A stretch of DNA of 64,000 bases from Nocardioides piscis (GCF_011300215.1 NZ_CP049866.1:558001-622000), one strand, 5' to 3'. Positions 8,853 through 18,145 are shown, numbered from the stretch's first letter. Notes: generated from the letters alone by a model not told the origin. Program-made: numbers and translations.

Positions 8853-9559
8853 GCCGCGACCCCCGTCCTGGTCCAGGGAGTCGTCAGGCGTTGGAGCCCC
8901 ACGATGGCCAGGTCGAGGAGCACCGCGATCGCGACGCACAGCAGGCAGGCCGCGAGCAGCTCGGCCTTGAAGTCGGTCCGGACCCCGTCGGCGATGAGGT
9001 TGCCCAGGCCACCGTTGGCGACCAGCGCCCCCACCGTGGTGAGCGCGACCGTCGAGACCGTGGCGACCCTCAGGCCGGCCAGCATCACCGGCAGGGCGAG
9101 CGGGAGCTCGATCCGCAGCAGCTGACCCGCCGGGGCATATCCCAGGCCGCGGGCGGACTCGCGGACCTCGTCCGGGACCGAGCGCAGGCCGTCGAGGATG
9201 CTGCGGACCAGGATCGTCAGCGCGTACAGCGCCAACCCGATCACGACCGTGGTGGCCGAGATGCCCGTGAACGGCACGAGCAGCGGGAAGAGCGCCAGCG
9301 ACGGCACGGTGTAGAGCGCCGTGGAGACGCCGAGGATGGCCGACTCCAACCGCCGTACCCTGCGGGCGAGCAGCGCCAGCGGGAACGCGATCACGATGCT
9401 CAGGCCGATCGCGGCGACGGTGATGAGCAGGTGCTGGGTCGTCGCGTCGACGAGCTCTTGGCGGTAGTCGCTGACGTAGGCCTCACACCACCACTCGTTG
9501 ACCGTGCGGCTGTAACAGCTCGGGTCCGCTGCGGGGACAGCGCTCGCGAGTAGGGTCAC
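8849..9559 (-). CDS. ABC transporter permease, OpuCB/ProW type
   Basis: 236 residues from the GTG at 9559. Starts with a short periplasm-facing Cys-containing segment, then LLITVAAIGLSIVIAFPLALLA and further membrane helices. The EAA motif ESARGLGYAPAGQLLRIELPLALP is clear. Second half of the heterodimeric permease. Its start codon lies only 4 bp from the start of the divergent ATPase gene, and its likely -10 (TAGCGT at 9567-9572) lies inside that gene. Confidence 0.9.
   Translation of the reverse strand: MTLLASAVPAADPSCYSRTVNEWWCEAYVSDYRQELVDATTQHLLITVAAIGLSIVIAFPLALLARRVRRLESAILGVSTALYTVPSLALFPLLVPFTGISATTVVIGLALYALTILVRSILDGLRSVPDEVRESARGLGYAPAGQLLRIELPLALPVMLAGLRVATVSTVALTTVGALVANGGLGNLIADGVRTDFKAELLAACLLCVAIAVLLDLAIVGLQRLTTPWTRTGVAA
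9551..9556 (+). promoter_or_regulatory. leaderless -10 for the osmoprotectant ATPase gene
   Basis: TAGGGT exactly 6 nt before the ATG at 9563; it lies inside the first codons of the divergent permease gene. Confidence 0.55.
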
Positions 9560-9562
9560 CGC

Positions 9563-10585
9563 ATGGACGCTACCGCCTCGGGCGACGGATCCACCGCACC
9601 CTCTTCACCTGGTCAGGACCAGCCGATGATCAGGCTGCACGGGGTCGGCAAGACCTACGACGACGGCACGGTCGCCGTCCATGAGCTCGACCTCGACGTC
9701 CGCCGCGGCGAGATCGTCTGCCTGGTGGGGCCGTCGGGCTGCGGCAAGTCCACCACCTTGAAGATGATCAACCGGCTGATCGAGCCGACCACTGGCCGGA
9801 TCATCCTCGACGGCACCGACGTCACCGAGGCCGATCCCCATGAGCTGCGGCGCGGCATCGGCTACGTCATCCAGCAGGTGGGGCTGTTCCCCCACCAGAA
9901 GGTCATCAACAACGTGATGACGGTCCCGCTGCTGTACGGCGAGTCCAAGACCACCGCGCGGTCCCGCGCCCGCGAGCTGCTCGAGACCGTCGGGCTCGAT
10001 CCCGACCTGTATGCCGACCGCTACCCCCACCAGCTCTCCGGTGGGCAGCGCCAGCGCGTGGGAGTTGCCCGGGCGCTGGCGGCCGACCCGCCGGTCCTGC
10101 TGATGGACGAGCCGTTCGGGGCCGTCGACCCGGTCGTGCGCACCCGCCTGCAGGACGAGTTCCTGCGGCTGCAGCGCGACCTGGGCAAGACGGTCGTGCT
10201 CGTCACCCACGACATCGACGAGGCCGTGCGGATGGGCGAGCGGGTGGCGGTCTTCGCGACCGGTGGCCGGCTGGCGCAGTTCGCCACCCCGATGGAGCTG
10301 CTCGCCCACCCGGCCGACGACTTCGTGGCCGACTTCGTGGGATCGACGCGCGGGTTGCGCCGGCTCACCGTGACCCCGCTGCGCGAGGAGCACCTCGAAC
10401 CCCTCGACGGCGTCAGCGGGGGTCAGCTCGGGGCCGCCATCGACCTCGACTCCTCCTTGGAGGAGGCACTCGCGACCATGCTGCGCGAGGACAAGCCGAT
10501 GATCGGCGTGAAGCAGGGCGCCCGGTTCGTGGGCGTCCTCACGCCCAACGGGATCCACCGGGCGCTGCGGGAGTCGCTGCGCTGA
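9563..10585 (+). CDS. ABC transporter ATP-binding protein, OpuCA/ProV type
   Basis: 340 residues. Walker A GPSGCGKSTT near residues 57-66, Q-loop VIQQVGLFPHQ, signature LSGGQRQRVGVARA near 158, Walker B VLLMDEPFGAVD near 178 and switch His in VLVTHDIDEA. The C-terminal ~80 residues form a degenerate CBS-like tail (EEALATMLREDKPMIGV), as in osmotically gated betaine importers. Powers the permease pair at 8124-9559. A leaderless start is indicated by the TAGGGT hexamer. The N-terminal 22 residues before MIRLHGVGKTY are low complexity. Confidence 0.94.
   Translation: MDATASGDGSTAPSSPGQDQPMIRLHGVGKTYDDGTVAVHELDLDVRRGEIVCLVGPSGCGKSTTLKMINRLIEPTTGRIILDGTDVTEADPHELRRGIGYVIQQVGLFPHQKVINNVMTVPLLYGESKTTARSRARELLETVGLDPDLYADRYPHQLSGGQRQRVGVARALAADPPVLLMDEPFGAVDPVVRTRLQDEFLRLQRDLGKTVVLVTHDIDEAVRMGERVAVFATGGRLAQFATPMELLAHPADDFVADFVGSTRGLRRLTVTPLREEHLEPLDGVSGGQLGAAIDLDSSLEEALATMLREDKPMIGVKQGARFVGVLTPNGIHRALRESLR
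9567..9572 (-). promoter_or_regulatory. leaderless -10 for the divergent permease operon
   Basis: TAGCGT on the minus strand 7 nt before the GTG at 9559; it lies inside codons 2-4 of the ATPase gene. Confidence 0.45.
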
Positions 10586-10615
10586 GGAGGACCGTCGGAG
10601 TCACCGCCCGCCGGA

Positions 10616-11683
10616 TCACCCGCTGACAGGCACGTCCTTGTGCCAGGACTCGGTCACATATTTCGTGCCCCAGCCCATCGCGACGTACAACCCGTCTGCG
10701 CCCGTCGGGGAGTCGGCGTCGACCTCGAGGCCGACGCGGTCACGCCCGCTGACGGCCGCGTCGGCGATGATCGTGTTGAGCAGTCCCTTGGCGACGCCGC
10801 GGCCACGCGCGGACTCCAGGACGCCGAGGTAGGCGACGTAGGAACCGTCGGGGCCCTTGGTCGACTCGCTGACGGTGCCGACCAGCGCACCCGCTGCCTC
10901 GCCGTCGACCTCGGCCAGCCACCAGTGGTCCCAGCGGTGGCCAGGGTCCTCCCGCAACCGGTGGAGGAACTCGTGGAACGTCTCCTCGGCGTGGTTGAAG
11001 TGATCTGTGAACGCCCCCTCCAGGACGTCGTGGACGGCTCGCAGGTCGCCCTCGTCGGGCATGCCGTCGCCCTGGCGCTCGACGAGGCGGAAGACGACGC
11101 CGTCCTGTTCCCAGCGAGCGGGGTCGGGGACGAGCTCTGCCTCCTCGGCGGTCACCGATCGGCTCATCTGCCACCAGGTGCGCACGCGTTCGAATCCTGC
11201 CGCCTCCAGCCAGACGTGCTGGCGCTCGTCGTCGCGGAAGGCACCCGTGTCGATCTGCTGCACACTCAGCCGGCGTTCGGCGCCCACCCGCTCAGCCTGG
11301 GCGTGAGCCCACTCGAACAGGACGTCGGAGCACGCGGTCGCGACGTCGGTCGGCAGCTCGCGGTCGACGATGTGGACGAGGAGCATCCGGCCCTCGGCAC
11401 GGTCGTGCACGCTCGCCCACGCACGGATGGCGTCGCTCTCGTCCCGGACGACGATGTTCTCGCGCATCTCGAGGCCCTGGACCTCGACGAGGATGTCCTC
11501 CTCGGAGCCGGTGGCCCAGCCCCGCCCGGCGCGCTCGTGCCGGCGGAGCAGATCGGTCAGGCGCGCGACGGTCGGCCCGTCCCCGCCGTCGGGCGCCTGT
11601 GCCGACCAGCCCTCGGGCAATCCGGGATCCTCGGGCAAGGCCTCGGCTGGATCGCTCTCGAACCGGTTCTCCTCGGGGATCAC
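10616..11683 (-). CDS. tandem GNAT-fold acetyltransferase-like protein
   Basis: 355 residues from a GTG at 11683. Two GNAT-like halves: an N-terminal one (residues ~40-165) without a recognisable acetyl-CoA loop, and a C-terminal one (~185-350) with YLGVLESARGRGVAKGLL, which carries the RGxGxAxxL acetyl-CoA pyrophosphate loop. This architecture resembles mycothiol synthase MshD and other actinobacterial double-GNAT proteins, but the sequence does not let me assign the acceptor. Convergent with the ABC ATPase gene, with a 30-nt gap holding no clear terminator. Confidence 0.75.
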   Translation of the reverse strand: MIPEENRFESDPAEALPEDPGLPEGWSAQAPDGGDGPTVARLTDLLRRHERAGRGWATGSEEDILVEVQGLEMRENIVVRDESDAIRAWASVHDRAEGRMLLVHIVDRELPTDVATACSDVLFEWAHAQAERVGAERRLSVQQIDTGAFRDDERQHVWLEAAGFERVRTWWQMSRSVTAEEAELVPDPARWEQDGVVFRLVERQGDGMPDEGDLRAVHDVLEGAFTDHFNHAEETFHEFLHRLREDPGHRWDHWWLAEVDGEAAGALVGTVSESTKGPDGSYVAYLGVLESARGRGVAKGLLNTIIADAAVSGRDRVGLEVDADSPTGADGLYVAMGWGTKYVTESWHKDVPVSG

Positions 11684-11720
11684 ACCGAGTGATTGTGCCG
11701 TACGAGGGTGGGGCGACCGC

Positions 11721-12353
11721 TCAGGCGGTGTTGCGCTTGGACGCAGTCACCTGCCACAGCGCCAGCTCTGCCTTGAGGACGTCGAGCTCTGCCTCGAGCT
11801 CGGCCACGCGCACGATGGCCTCCGCGGCGCGCTCCTCCGACTGGCCGAGTGATGCCTCCAGACGGGCGGCGGCGTCGGCTGCCTCGCGCGAGTTGTCCTC
11901 GGCCAGGTCGGCGCGGCGGGCCTCGAGGTTGAACTTGCGGGTCTGTTCGCTGAGCTGACGCTGAGCCGTGTTCAGCGCGAGCTCGAAGCCGGCGATGATC
12001 TCCTCGCGCTCCGCGATCTTGCGCTGCATGTCGAGGGCGAAGCGCATGTTCTCGCTCGTCCGGCGCTCGGTGATCGTGGCATAGGCAGCCGCCTGGACGG
12101 CGCGGTCCCGTCCGGCTTCCACCCGGGCGGCAGCGAGCTCGGAGTGGGTGATCCTGGTAGCAGCCGCACCGAGCAGCACCGCCCCGACGCCGGCGAGGGT
12201 GAGCATCAGCACGGTGCCGGCGACCGCGGCTGCGCCGATGAGCAGCGCAGCCAGGACGAGCAGTGCGACAGCGACGCTCAGGCGCGTGCTCCGCTGGCGA
12301 CGACGCGCCGCCGAACGGGGCGCGTGTGACTGCTGGGGCTCAGGAGAAGACAT
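11721..12353 (-). CDS. membrane protein with C-terminal coiled coil (Rv3604c-like position)
   Basis: 210 residues. A basic N-terminus is followed by two adjacent hydrophobic segments (about residues 26-48 and 50-65), then a long Ala/Glu/Arg-rich coiled coil (residues ~70-205) rich in AEREEII, AELEAEL and similar heptads. No enzyme motif. It sits between DUF3180 and the pantothenate genes, the place held by Rv3604c in Mycobacterium tuberculosis, which is also an Ala/Arg-rich membrane protein. Function unknown; topology suggests a cytoplasmic coiled coil anchored in the membrane. Confidence 0.75.
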   Translation of the reverse strand: MSSPEPQQSHAPRSAARRRQRSTRLSVAVALLVLAALLIGAAAVAGTVLMLTLAGVGAVLLGAAATRITHSELAAARVEAGRDRAVQAAAYATITERRTSENMRFALDMQRKIAEREEIIAGFELALNTAQRQLSEQTRKFNLEARRADLAEDNSREAADAAARLEASLGQSEERAAEAIVRVAELEAELDVLKAELALWQVTASKRNTA

Positions 12354-12359
12354 GGGGTC

Positions 12360-12365
12360 AGGCTA
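12360..12365 (-). promoter_or_regulatory. leaderless -10 for the coiled-coil membrane protein gene
   Basis: TAGCCT on the minus strand exactly 6 nt before the ATG at 12353. Its TAG is also the stop codon of the upstream DUF3180 gene. Confidence 0.45.
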
Positions 12366-12842
12366 GGGGTCCGACCCCGATGACGGGACGCGACACGCGC
12401 GCTCGAGCAGCAGGGAGATGCTCATGACAGCGATCCCGGCCACCGCGGCGACGGCGCAGCGGACCAGCCGCTCGTCGGCCAGCTCGGAGGCCGACCCGAG
12501 CCAGCTGATGCCGTGGCCGACATATCCGCCGGCGACCAGCGCACCCACCAGCGCGCAGGCGCGGGCCAGGACGAGCCGGTTGACGGCCCGGTCTCCCTCG
12601 AGCCTGCGTCGGTGGACCTGGATCGTCTGCCAGGTGTGCCACGCGACATACGCCAGGAAGGCGGCGACGAAGACAAGGACCAGCACCTGGGTCCAGGAGA
12701 CCAACGGAACAGTCGCGCCGAGGCGCACCATCACCGGCCGCACCAACCAGCCGCCGAGGAGCCCGACCACGCCCGCGATCGCGAGCGACGCACCCGAGGT
12801 GGGGCGCAGGCGCCCCTGCGGCTCGGGTGGGCCTTGCGTCAC
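12363..12842 (-). CDS. DUF3180 membrane protein
   Basis: 159 residues with four hydrophobic segments (about residues 18-36, 48-68, 88-108 and 125-145), matching the DUF3180 family in length and layout. The family nearly always follows folK in actinobacteria, as here, where the ATG overlaps the folK stop by 4 nt. Function is unknown; no catalytic residues are evident. Confidence 0.85.
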   Translation of the reverse strand: MTQGPPEPQGRLRPTSGASLAIAGVVGLLGGWLVRPVMVRLGATVPLVSWTQVLVLVFVAAFLAYVAWHTWQTIQVHRRRLEGDRAVNRLVLARACALVGALVAGGYVGHGISWLGSASELADERLVRCAVAAVAGIAVMSISLLLERACRVPSSGSDP

Positions 12843-13411
12843 TGGGTCTCGAGCACCAGGTCGTCGCGCTTGGTGACGCCGGACGCGTCGAGCGCGGCCA
12901 GCAGGTCGGCGATCGGGCCGCGGTCGGGGATGACGGCGTCGGGCTCGAGGTCGTGCCAGGGCGCGAGCACGAAGGCGCGCTCGTGGGCGCGCGGGTGGGG
13001 CAGCTGCAGGAACTCCTCGTTCGCCCGGCGATCGCCGACGACGATCAGGTCGACGTCGAGAGTGCGGGGCGCGTTTCGGACGTCGCTGCGCTCACGGTCG
13101 AAGGCGTCCTCGACCGCCAGCGCCCGCTCCATCAGGCGCGCGGCCGGCAGCGTCGTGTCGGCCAGCACGACCGCGTTGAGGAACTTGCGCGCGCCGTCGA
13201 CGGGCGAGTCGACGGGCTCGGTCTCATAGACCGGCGAGATGCCGGTGACGAAGAAGTCGGGGGTGTCCGCGAGCGCGTCGACCGCCCCCTGCAACGCAGT
13301 CATCCGCTCCCCGAGGTTGGACCCGAGAGCGACGACGACGCGCCGGATGGGATGCATCTCGCCGGTCAGGGAGTCCGCATCCACGATGTTGGGGTTGGGG
13401 GTCTCAGTCAT
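12839..13411 (-). CDS. folK: 2-amino-4-hydroxy-6-hydroxymethyldihydropteridine diphosphokinase
   Basis: Transfers pyrophosphate from ATP to the pterin alcohol, the step before dihydropteroate synthase. 190 residues; the core begins VVVALGSNLGERM near residue 25. The hallmarks follow: FLNAVV near 77, RTLDVDLIVVGD near 115-126 (the D-x-D magnesium site) and LPHPRAHERAFVL near 136. The extra ~24 N-terminal residues are unlike the family core, so a later start is possible. The ATG overlaps the folB stop by 4 nt. Confidence 0.95.
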   Translation of the reverse strand: MTETPNPNIVDADSLTGEMHPIRRVVVALGSNLGERMTALQGAVDALADTPDFFVTGISPVYETEPVDSPVDGARKFLNAVVLADTTLPAARLMERALAVEDAFDRERSDVRNAPRTLDVDLIVVGDRRANEEFLQLPHPRAHERAFVLAPWHDLEPDAVIPDRGPIADLLAALDASGVTKRDDLVLETQ

Positions 13412-13791
13412 GGGGCTGGCCTCGCGTTCCTGGTGATCGTCAGCGCGACATCCCGAAATGTCGCGTCAATCGGTGCATCGGGCTTGTGGATGGTGACGCG
13501 GACCCATTGAACACGACGCTCGCCCAGGCACACATCTGCGATCCGTTGGGCGACGGTCTCGATCAGGTCCACCGGGTCGGACTCGACGGCGGCCTTGACC
13601 TGTGCGACGAGGCTGCCGTAGTCCACCGTGTCTGCGAGATCGTCCGAGGCGGCTGCCGGGGCGGTGTCGAGCCCGAGCACGAGGTCGACCACGAAGGTCT
13701 GGCCCTCGCGGCGCTCGAAGTCGAAGACACCGTGGTGGGCGAAGCACTCCACGCCCAGGATGCTGAGCTCGTCGATGGGCAGGCCGGTCAC
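13408..13791 (-). CDS. folB: dihydroneopterin aldolase
   Basis: Cleaves dihydroneopterin to the hydroxymethyl pterin and glycolaldehyde. 127 residues with ECFAHHGVFDFERREGQTF at the N-terminus (substrate-binding Glu and Tyr/Phe region), TVDYGSL near 60, and the catalytic Lys in VTIHKPDAP near 104. It starts with GTG at 13791, which overlaps the restored folP stop as GTGA, and it overlaps folK by 4 nt. Complete. Confidence 0.95.
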   Translation of the reverse strand: MTGLPIDELSILGVECFAHHGVFDFERREGQTFVVDLVLGLDTAPAAASDDLADTVDYGSLVAQVKAAVESDPVDLIETVAQRIADVCLGERRVQWVRVTIHKPDAPIDATFRDVALTITRNARPAP

Positions 13792-14689
13792 GGTCGACCA
13801 GCCTGTCCTATCCCGCTGCCCGCACCGTCAGCGACCCCCTCCGATCCGGCACCGCGCCCCTCCGCCCGGGGCGAGTCGGCCGCCGCCAGCGCATCGACCA
13901 CGGCCAGCGCGTCGCGGGTCGCCCGCACGTCGTGGACCCGGAGGCAGGCCACCCCCGGTCGGCGAGCAGCGCCACGAGGGCAGCGTGGGCGAACTCCCGC
14001 TCCCCCACGGGACGAGGGCCCCGGTCATCCTCGAGCACCCGCCCGAGGAACGACTTGCGGCTCGCGCCCACGAGCAGAGGGCGCCCGAGCGCGTCCAGCG
14101 TCGAGAGCCCGGCGAGCAGCTGCCAGTTCTGCTCGGCAGTCTTGGCGAAGCCCAGCCCCGGGTCGAGGTAGACCCGGTCGAGGTCGACCCCAGCGGCGGC
14201 GAGCGCGTCGAGCCGTTGGGTCAGCTCACGGCACACGCCCTCGACGACGCCGTATGGCGCGTAGTCGGTGAACGCCGTCATCGACTCTGCGTGCGCACGC
14301 CAGTGCATCGCGACGTACGTCGCTGCGCTGGCCGCGACCACGTCGAGGATCTCCGGGTCGGCCAGCCCGCCGGAGACGTCGTTGACGATCGTCGCCCCCG
14401 CGTCGAGCGCCGCCGCGGCCACCGCGGCCCGCATGGTGTCGACCGAGACGACCGCCCCCTCGGACGCGAGCCGGGAGATCACCGGCACGACCCGGTCGAG
14501 CTCCTCGCTGACCAGCGGCCTGGTCGCACCAGGCCGGGTCGACTCGCCACCGATGTCGAGGATGTCCGCACCGTCGGCGAGCAGCTGCCGCGCGTGCGCC
14601 AGCGCGCGCTCGGTGTCGGCGAACAACCCGCCGTCGGAGAAGGAGTCGGGGGTGACGTTGACGATCCCCATCACGAGGGGACGAGTCAT
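13788..14689 (-). CDS. folP: dihydropteroate synthase, single-base frameshift near the C-terminus
   Basis: Joins pterin pyrophosphate and p-aminobenzoate to dihydropteroate; the target of sulfonamides. The start [15 protein letters not shown] and GGESTRPGA near residue 47 are the DHPS signatures; [13 protein letters not shown] near 210 is the pterin-binding Lys/Arg loop. The raw frame breaks after LLADRG at the C run 13952-13956. One extra C gives [22 protein letters not shown], the normal ending with the conserved RVHDV, and a TGA that overlaps the folB GTG by 4 nt, like every other junction in this operon. This makes an assembly error very likely. Restored length is 300 residues. Confidence 0.93.
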
Positions 14690-15294
14690 CGTCTCGAGTT
14701 GATCAGCGCCATCGCCTCGGCGCGGGTGGCCTGGTCGGTCAGCATGGTGCCGCGGACCGCCGAGGTGATCGTGCGTGCTCCGGCCTTCTTCACCCCACGC
14801 ATGGTCATGCAGAGGTGCTCTGCCTCGATCACCACGATCACGCCGCGCGCCTCGAGGATCCCCATCAGCGCGTCGGCGACCTGCGTGGTGAGCCGCTCCT
14901 GCACCTGCGGCCGCTTGGCATAGACGTCCACGAGCCGAGCGAGCTTGGACAGGCCGGTGATCTTGCCGGTGTCAGCGGGGATGTAGCCGACGTGGGCCAC
15001 GCCCGTGAACGGCACCAGGTGGTGCTCGCACATCGACCACAGCTCTATGTCGCGCACCAGGACCATCTCGTCGTGACCGATGTCGAAGGTCGTGGTGAGG
15101 ACGTCGTCGGGCCGCTGCCGCAGGCCGGAGGTGAGCTCTTCGTAGGCGCGGGCCACCCGGGCCGGGGTGTCCCGCAGCCCCTCCCGGTCGGGGTCCTCCC
15201 CGATGGCGGCCAGCAGCTCGCGCACCGCCGCCTGCGCCCGCTCGTGGTCGAAGACGGGGATGGTGCGCTCCGGCAGGCTGATCGGGTCGGTCAT
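14686..15294 (-). CDS. folE: GTP cyclohydrolase I
   Basis: Converts GTP to dihydroneopterin triphosphate, the entry to folate synthesis; zinc enzyme. 202 residues; [20 protein letters not shown] near 99-118 has the zinc Cys and His. [10 protein letters not shown] is near 140 and the second zinc Cys is in [12 protein letters not shown] near 170. Overlaps folP by 4 nt and starts 7 nt after the ftsH stop. Confidence 0.97.
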   Translation of the reverse strand: MTDPISLPERTIPVFDHERAQAAVRELLAAIGEDPDREGLRDTPARVARAYEELTSGLRQRPDDVLTTTFDIGHDEMVLVRDIELWSMCEHHLVPFTGVAHVGYIPADTGKITGLSKLARLVDVYAKRPQVQERLTTQVADALMGILEARGVIVVIEAEHLCMTMRGVKKAGARTITSAVRGTMLTDQATRAEAMALINSRR

Positions 15295-15301
15295 GTGCGC
15301 C

Positions 15302-17344
15302 TCAGCCCGACGGCGTCGGCGCGTCGGGGGCCCCGACCGTGTCGCCGTGGGTGTCGCCCCCGGCGCCTGGCGGGGTGAGGATGACGCCGCCCTCCGAGCC
15401 TTGGGTGAGCGCGCCTGCGGCGGCCCGGTCGCGGATCTCCTGGGGGATCTCGACCGGGGGGATCGAGCTGGGCGTGCGTGCGTCGGAGCCGGTCCAGGCG
15501 GGTCGGTCGGGGTGCAGCCGCAGCGGCTTGAAGATCTCGGCGATCTCGGCCTTGTCCAGCGTCTCCTTGTCGAGCAGCTCGAGGACCAGCGCGTCGAGGA
15601 CGTCGCGGTTGTTCTCGAGGAGGTCGAAGGCCTCCTGGTGGGCGGTGGAGAGCAGCTTCTTGACCTCCTCGTCGATGATCGCGGCCACTTCCTCGGAGTA
15701 GTTGCGCTGGTGGCCCATGTCGCGGCCCAGGAACGGCTCGGAGTTGTTGTCGCCGAGCTTGATCGCGCCGAGGCGGTCGCTCATGCCGTACTGCGTGACC
15801 ATCGCGCGGGCGAGGTTGGTCGCCTTCTCGATGTCGTTGCCGGCACCGCTGGTCACGTCGTGGAAGATCAGCGCCTCGGCCGCCATCCCGCCGAGCATGT
15901 AGGCGAGCTTGTCGAGCATCTCGCTGCGGGTCTGGCTGTATCTGTCCTCGTCGGGCAGCACCATCGTGTAGCCCAGGGCGCGCCCTCGCGGGAGGATCGT
16001 GACCTTGTGCACCGGGTCGGTCCCCGGGAGCGCCGCCGCGACGAGGGCGTGGCCGCCCTCGTGATAGGCGGTGATCAGCTTCTCCTTCTCGTTCATCAGG
16101 CGGGTTCGCCGCTGCGGACCCGCGATCACACGGTCGATCGCCTCGTCGAGGTTCTCGTCGGTGATGAGCTTGGCGTTCTGGCGCGCAGTCAGGAGAGCTG
16201 CCTCGTTGAGGACGTTGGCGAGGTCGGCCCCGGTGAAGCCGGGGGTCCGCCGCGCGACGCTCAGCAGGTCGATGTCGGCCGCGATCGGCTTGCCCCGGGA
16301 GTGGACCTTGAGGATCTGGTGGCGACCGTTGAGGTCGGGGGCGTCGACCTGGATCTGGCGGTCGAAGCGGCCCGGGCGCAGCAGCGCCGGGTCGAGGACG
16401 TCGGGTCGGTTGGTGGCCGCGATCAGGATGACGCCACCTCGCACGTCGAAGCCGTCCATCTCGACGAGCAGCTGGTTGAGCGTCTGCTCGCGCTCGTCGT
16501 GGCCGCCGCCCATCCCGGCGCCGCGGTGGCGACCGACAGCGTCGATCTCGTCGATGAAGACGATGGCGGGGGCGTTCTCCTTCGCCTGCTCGAACAGGTC
16601 GCGGACGCGGCTGGCGCCGACACCGACGAACATCTCGACGAAGTCGGAGCCGGAGATCGAGTAGAAGGGCACCCCGGCCTCGCCGGCGACGGCGCGGGCC
16701 AGGAGGGTCTTGCCGGTGCCGGGCTGGCCGTAGAGCAGGACGCCCTTGGGGATCTTGGCCCCGACCGCCTGGAAGCGAGCGGGCTCGGAGAGGAACTCCT
16801 TGATCTCGCCGAGCTCCTCGATCGCCTCTTCACAGCCCGCGACGTCGGCGAACGTCGTCTTCGGCATGTCCTTGGTGATGAGCTTGGCCTTGCTCTTGGC
16901 GAACTGCATGACCCCGCGGCCGCCGCCCTGGGCCTGGTTCATCAAGAAGATGAACAGCAGCACGATCAGGGCGAAGGGCAGCAGGGTGATCAGCAGCGAG
17001 CTGAGGATCCCGGGCTGGGGGTTCTCGGAGTTGGCCTCCTCGATCGTGCCCTCGTCGAGCTGCTCCTGCACGGCGTTGAGCAGGGCGACCTGCTGACCCT
17101 TGATGTAGTGGGTGGTGACCTTGTCGCTGCCTTCGCGGGTGCCCTCGTCCAGGGTCGCCTGGATCTCCTGCTCACCGTCGATGAAGGTGATCTCCTTGAC
17201 CTTGCCCTCGTCGACCCACTCGCTCAGCTCAGAGGTCTTGACCTCGTCGAAGCCGCCGTTGGGCGCGAGGTACTGGATAGCCAGGAGGACGCCGATCATG
17301 GCCAGCACCATCCACAGCCATGGTCCCTTGAATATGCGCTTCAC
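15302..17344 (-). CDS. ftsH: ATP-dependent zinc metalloprotease FtsH
   Basis: Membrane-bound AAA+ protease degrading misfolded membrane and regulatory proteins. 680 residues from the GTG at 17344 (a TTG two codons earlier is possible). There is an N-terminal membrane helix, a short extracytoplasmic domain, and a second helix near residue 115. Walker A GQPGTGKT is near 208 (GQP instead of the usual GPP), Walker [16 protein letters not shown] is near 265 and the SRH segment [12 protein letters not shown] near 325. The zinc site is HEGGH near 430. The C-terminal ~50 residues are Pro/Gly-rich. Follows hpt as in other actinobacteria. Confidence 0.97.
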   Translation of the reverse strand: MKRIFKGPWLWMVLAMIGVLLAIQYLAPNGGFDEVKTSELSEWVDEGKVKEITFIDGEQEIQATLDEGTREGSDKVTTHYIKGQQVALLNAVQEQLDEGTIEEANSENPQPGILSSLLITLLPFALIVLLFIFLMNQAQGGGRGVMQFAKSKAKLITKDMPKTTFADVAGCEEAIEELGEIKEFLSEPARFQAVGAKIPKGVLLYGQPGTGKTLLARAVAGEAGVPFYSISGSDFVEMFVGVGASRVRDLFEQAKENAPAIVFIDEIDAVGRHRGAGMGGGHDEREQTLNQLLVEMDGFDVRGGVILIAATNRPDVLDPALLRPGRFDRQIQVDAPDLNGRHQILKVHSRGKPIAADIDLLSVARRTPGFTGADLANVLNEAALLTARQNAKLITDENLDEAIDRVIAGPQRRTRLMNEKEKLITAYHEGGHALVAAALPGTDPVHKVTILPRGRALGYTMVLPDEDRYSQTRSEMLDKLAYMLGGMAAEALIFHDVTSGAGNDIEKATNLARAMVTQYGMSDRLGAIKLGDNNSEPFLGRDMGHQRNYSEEVAAIIDEEVKKLLSTAHQEAFDLLENNRDVLDALVLELLDKETLDKAEIAEIFKPLRLHPDRPAWTGSDARTPSSIPPVEIPQEIRDRAAAGALTQGSEGGVILTPPGAGGDTHGDTVGAPDAPTPSG

Positions 17345-17450
17345 TTGCAACTTTCGCCGGAGGTGATCAGGAGTTGTCGAGACGCTATCTCGTCGCGACG
17401 GTGCCCGTTGTCACCACCATTGTTTCAGGCGGGGTGAAGCGTCGCCCCAT

Positions 17451-18002
17451 TCAGGAGTAGACGTGGGGGGCGAGGGTGCCGATGTCCCTCAGGTTGCGGT
17501 ACTTCTCGTGGTAGTCGAGGCCGTAGCCGACCACGAACTCGTTGGGGATGTCCCAGCCGACATATTTCGGCTCGACCGGCATGCTCAGCGCCTCCGGCTT
17601 GCGCAGCAGGGTCGCGATCTCGACGCTGGCCGGGCCCCGGCTGCCGAGGCTGTTGACCAGCCAGCTCAGGGTCAGCCCGGTGTCGATGATCTCGTCGACG
17701 ATCAGGACGTGCCGCCCGGTGATGTCGGTGTCGAGGTCCTTGAGGATGCGCACCACGCCGCTCGACTTGGTGCCGGAGCCGTAGGAGCTGATCGCCATCC
17801 AGTCCATCTCGCAGTGCCGGGGCAGCGCCCGGGACAGGTCGGCCATCACCATCACCGCGCCGCGGAGGACGCCGACCATCAGCAGGTCCTTGCCCTCGTA
17901 GTCGGCGGCGATCTGCTGGGCCATCTCGCCCAGGCGTTCCTGGATCTGCTCCTGGGTGAACAGCACGTTGACGAGGTCGTTCTCCAGGTGGGCTGAATCC
18001 AT
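17451..18002 (-). CDS. hpt: hypoxanthine phosphoribosyltransferase
   Basis: Salvages hypoxanthine and guanine with PRPP. 183 residues from the ATG at 18002. The PRPP loop VLIVDEIIDTGLTL is near residues 100-113; the flexible-loop segment SSYGSGTKSSG is near 75 and WDIPNEFVVGYGLDY near 150. Preceded by a leaderless TAGGCT hexamer. In related genomes tilS lies directly upstream; here an endonuclease element separates them. Confidence 0.96.
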   Translation of the reverse strand: MDSAHLENDLVNVLFTQEQIQERLGEMAQQIAADYEGKDLLMVGVLRGAVMVMADLSRALPRHCEMDWMAISSYGSGTKSSGVVRILKDLDTDITGRHVLIVDEIIDTGLTLSWLVNSLGSRGPASVEIATLLRKPEALSMPVEPKYVGWDIPNEFVVGYGLDYHEKYRNLRDIGTLAPHVYS

Positions 18003-18009
18003 GGCGAGC

Positions 18010-18015
18010 AGCCTA
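18010..18015 (-). promoter_or_regulatory. leaderless -10 for hpt
   Basis: TAGGCT on the minus strand, 7 nt before the ATG at 18002; gives hpt-ftsH its own promoter downstream of the inserted endonuclease gene. Confidence 0.5.
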
Positions 18016-18060
18016 GGCGCAGACCCGGGTGCGGTGGTCAGGAACCCGGTGCGAGTACGC

Positions 18061-18145
18061 CGATGAAGATCCACGCACGTGGGTGGAAATGCGGGGCGGA
18101 GCAACCTGTCGGTGGCGAAGTTCCACGCAGGTGCGTGGAGGTTCA
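18061..18145. repeat. two-hairpin repeat module, left copy
   Basis: Contains hairpin TCCACGC-ACGT-GGGTGGA (18070-18087) and hairpin TCCACGC-AGGT-GCGTGGA (18122-18139), centres 52 bp apart. The same arrangement recurs at 19133-19217, every element offset by exactly 1072 bp. Left and right copies agree at about 30 of 36 bases around the first hairpin and about 24 of 30 around the second, with no similarity in the spacer between hairpins. The second hairpin begins 3 nt after the endonuclease stop codon. Confidence 0.85.

Noticed and set aside
10586..10615. Terminator between the convergent ABC ATPase and GNAT genes
   Set aside because: No stem longer than 4 bp can be drawn in the 30-nt gap.
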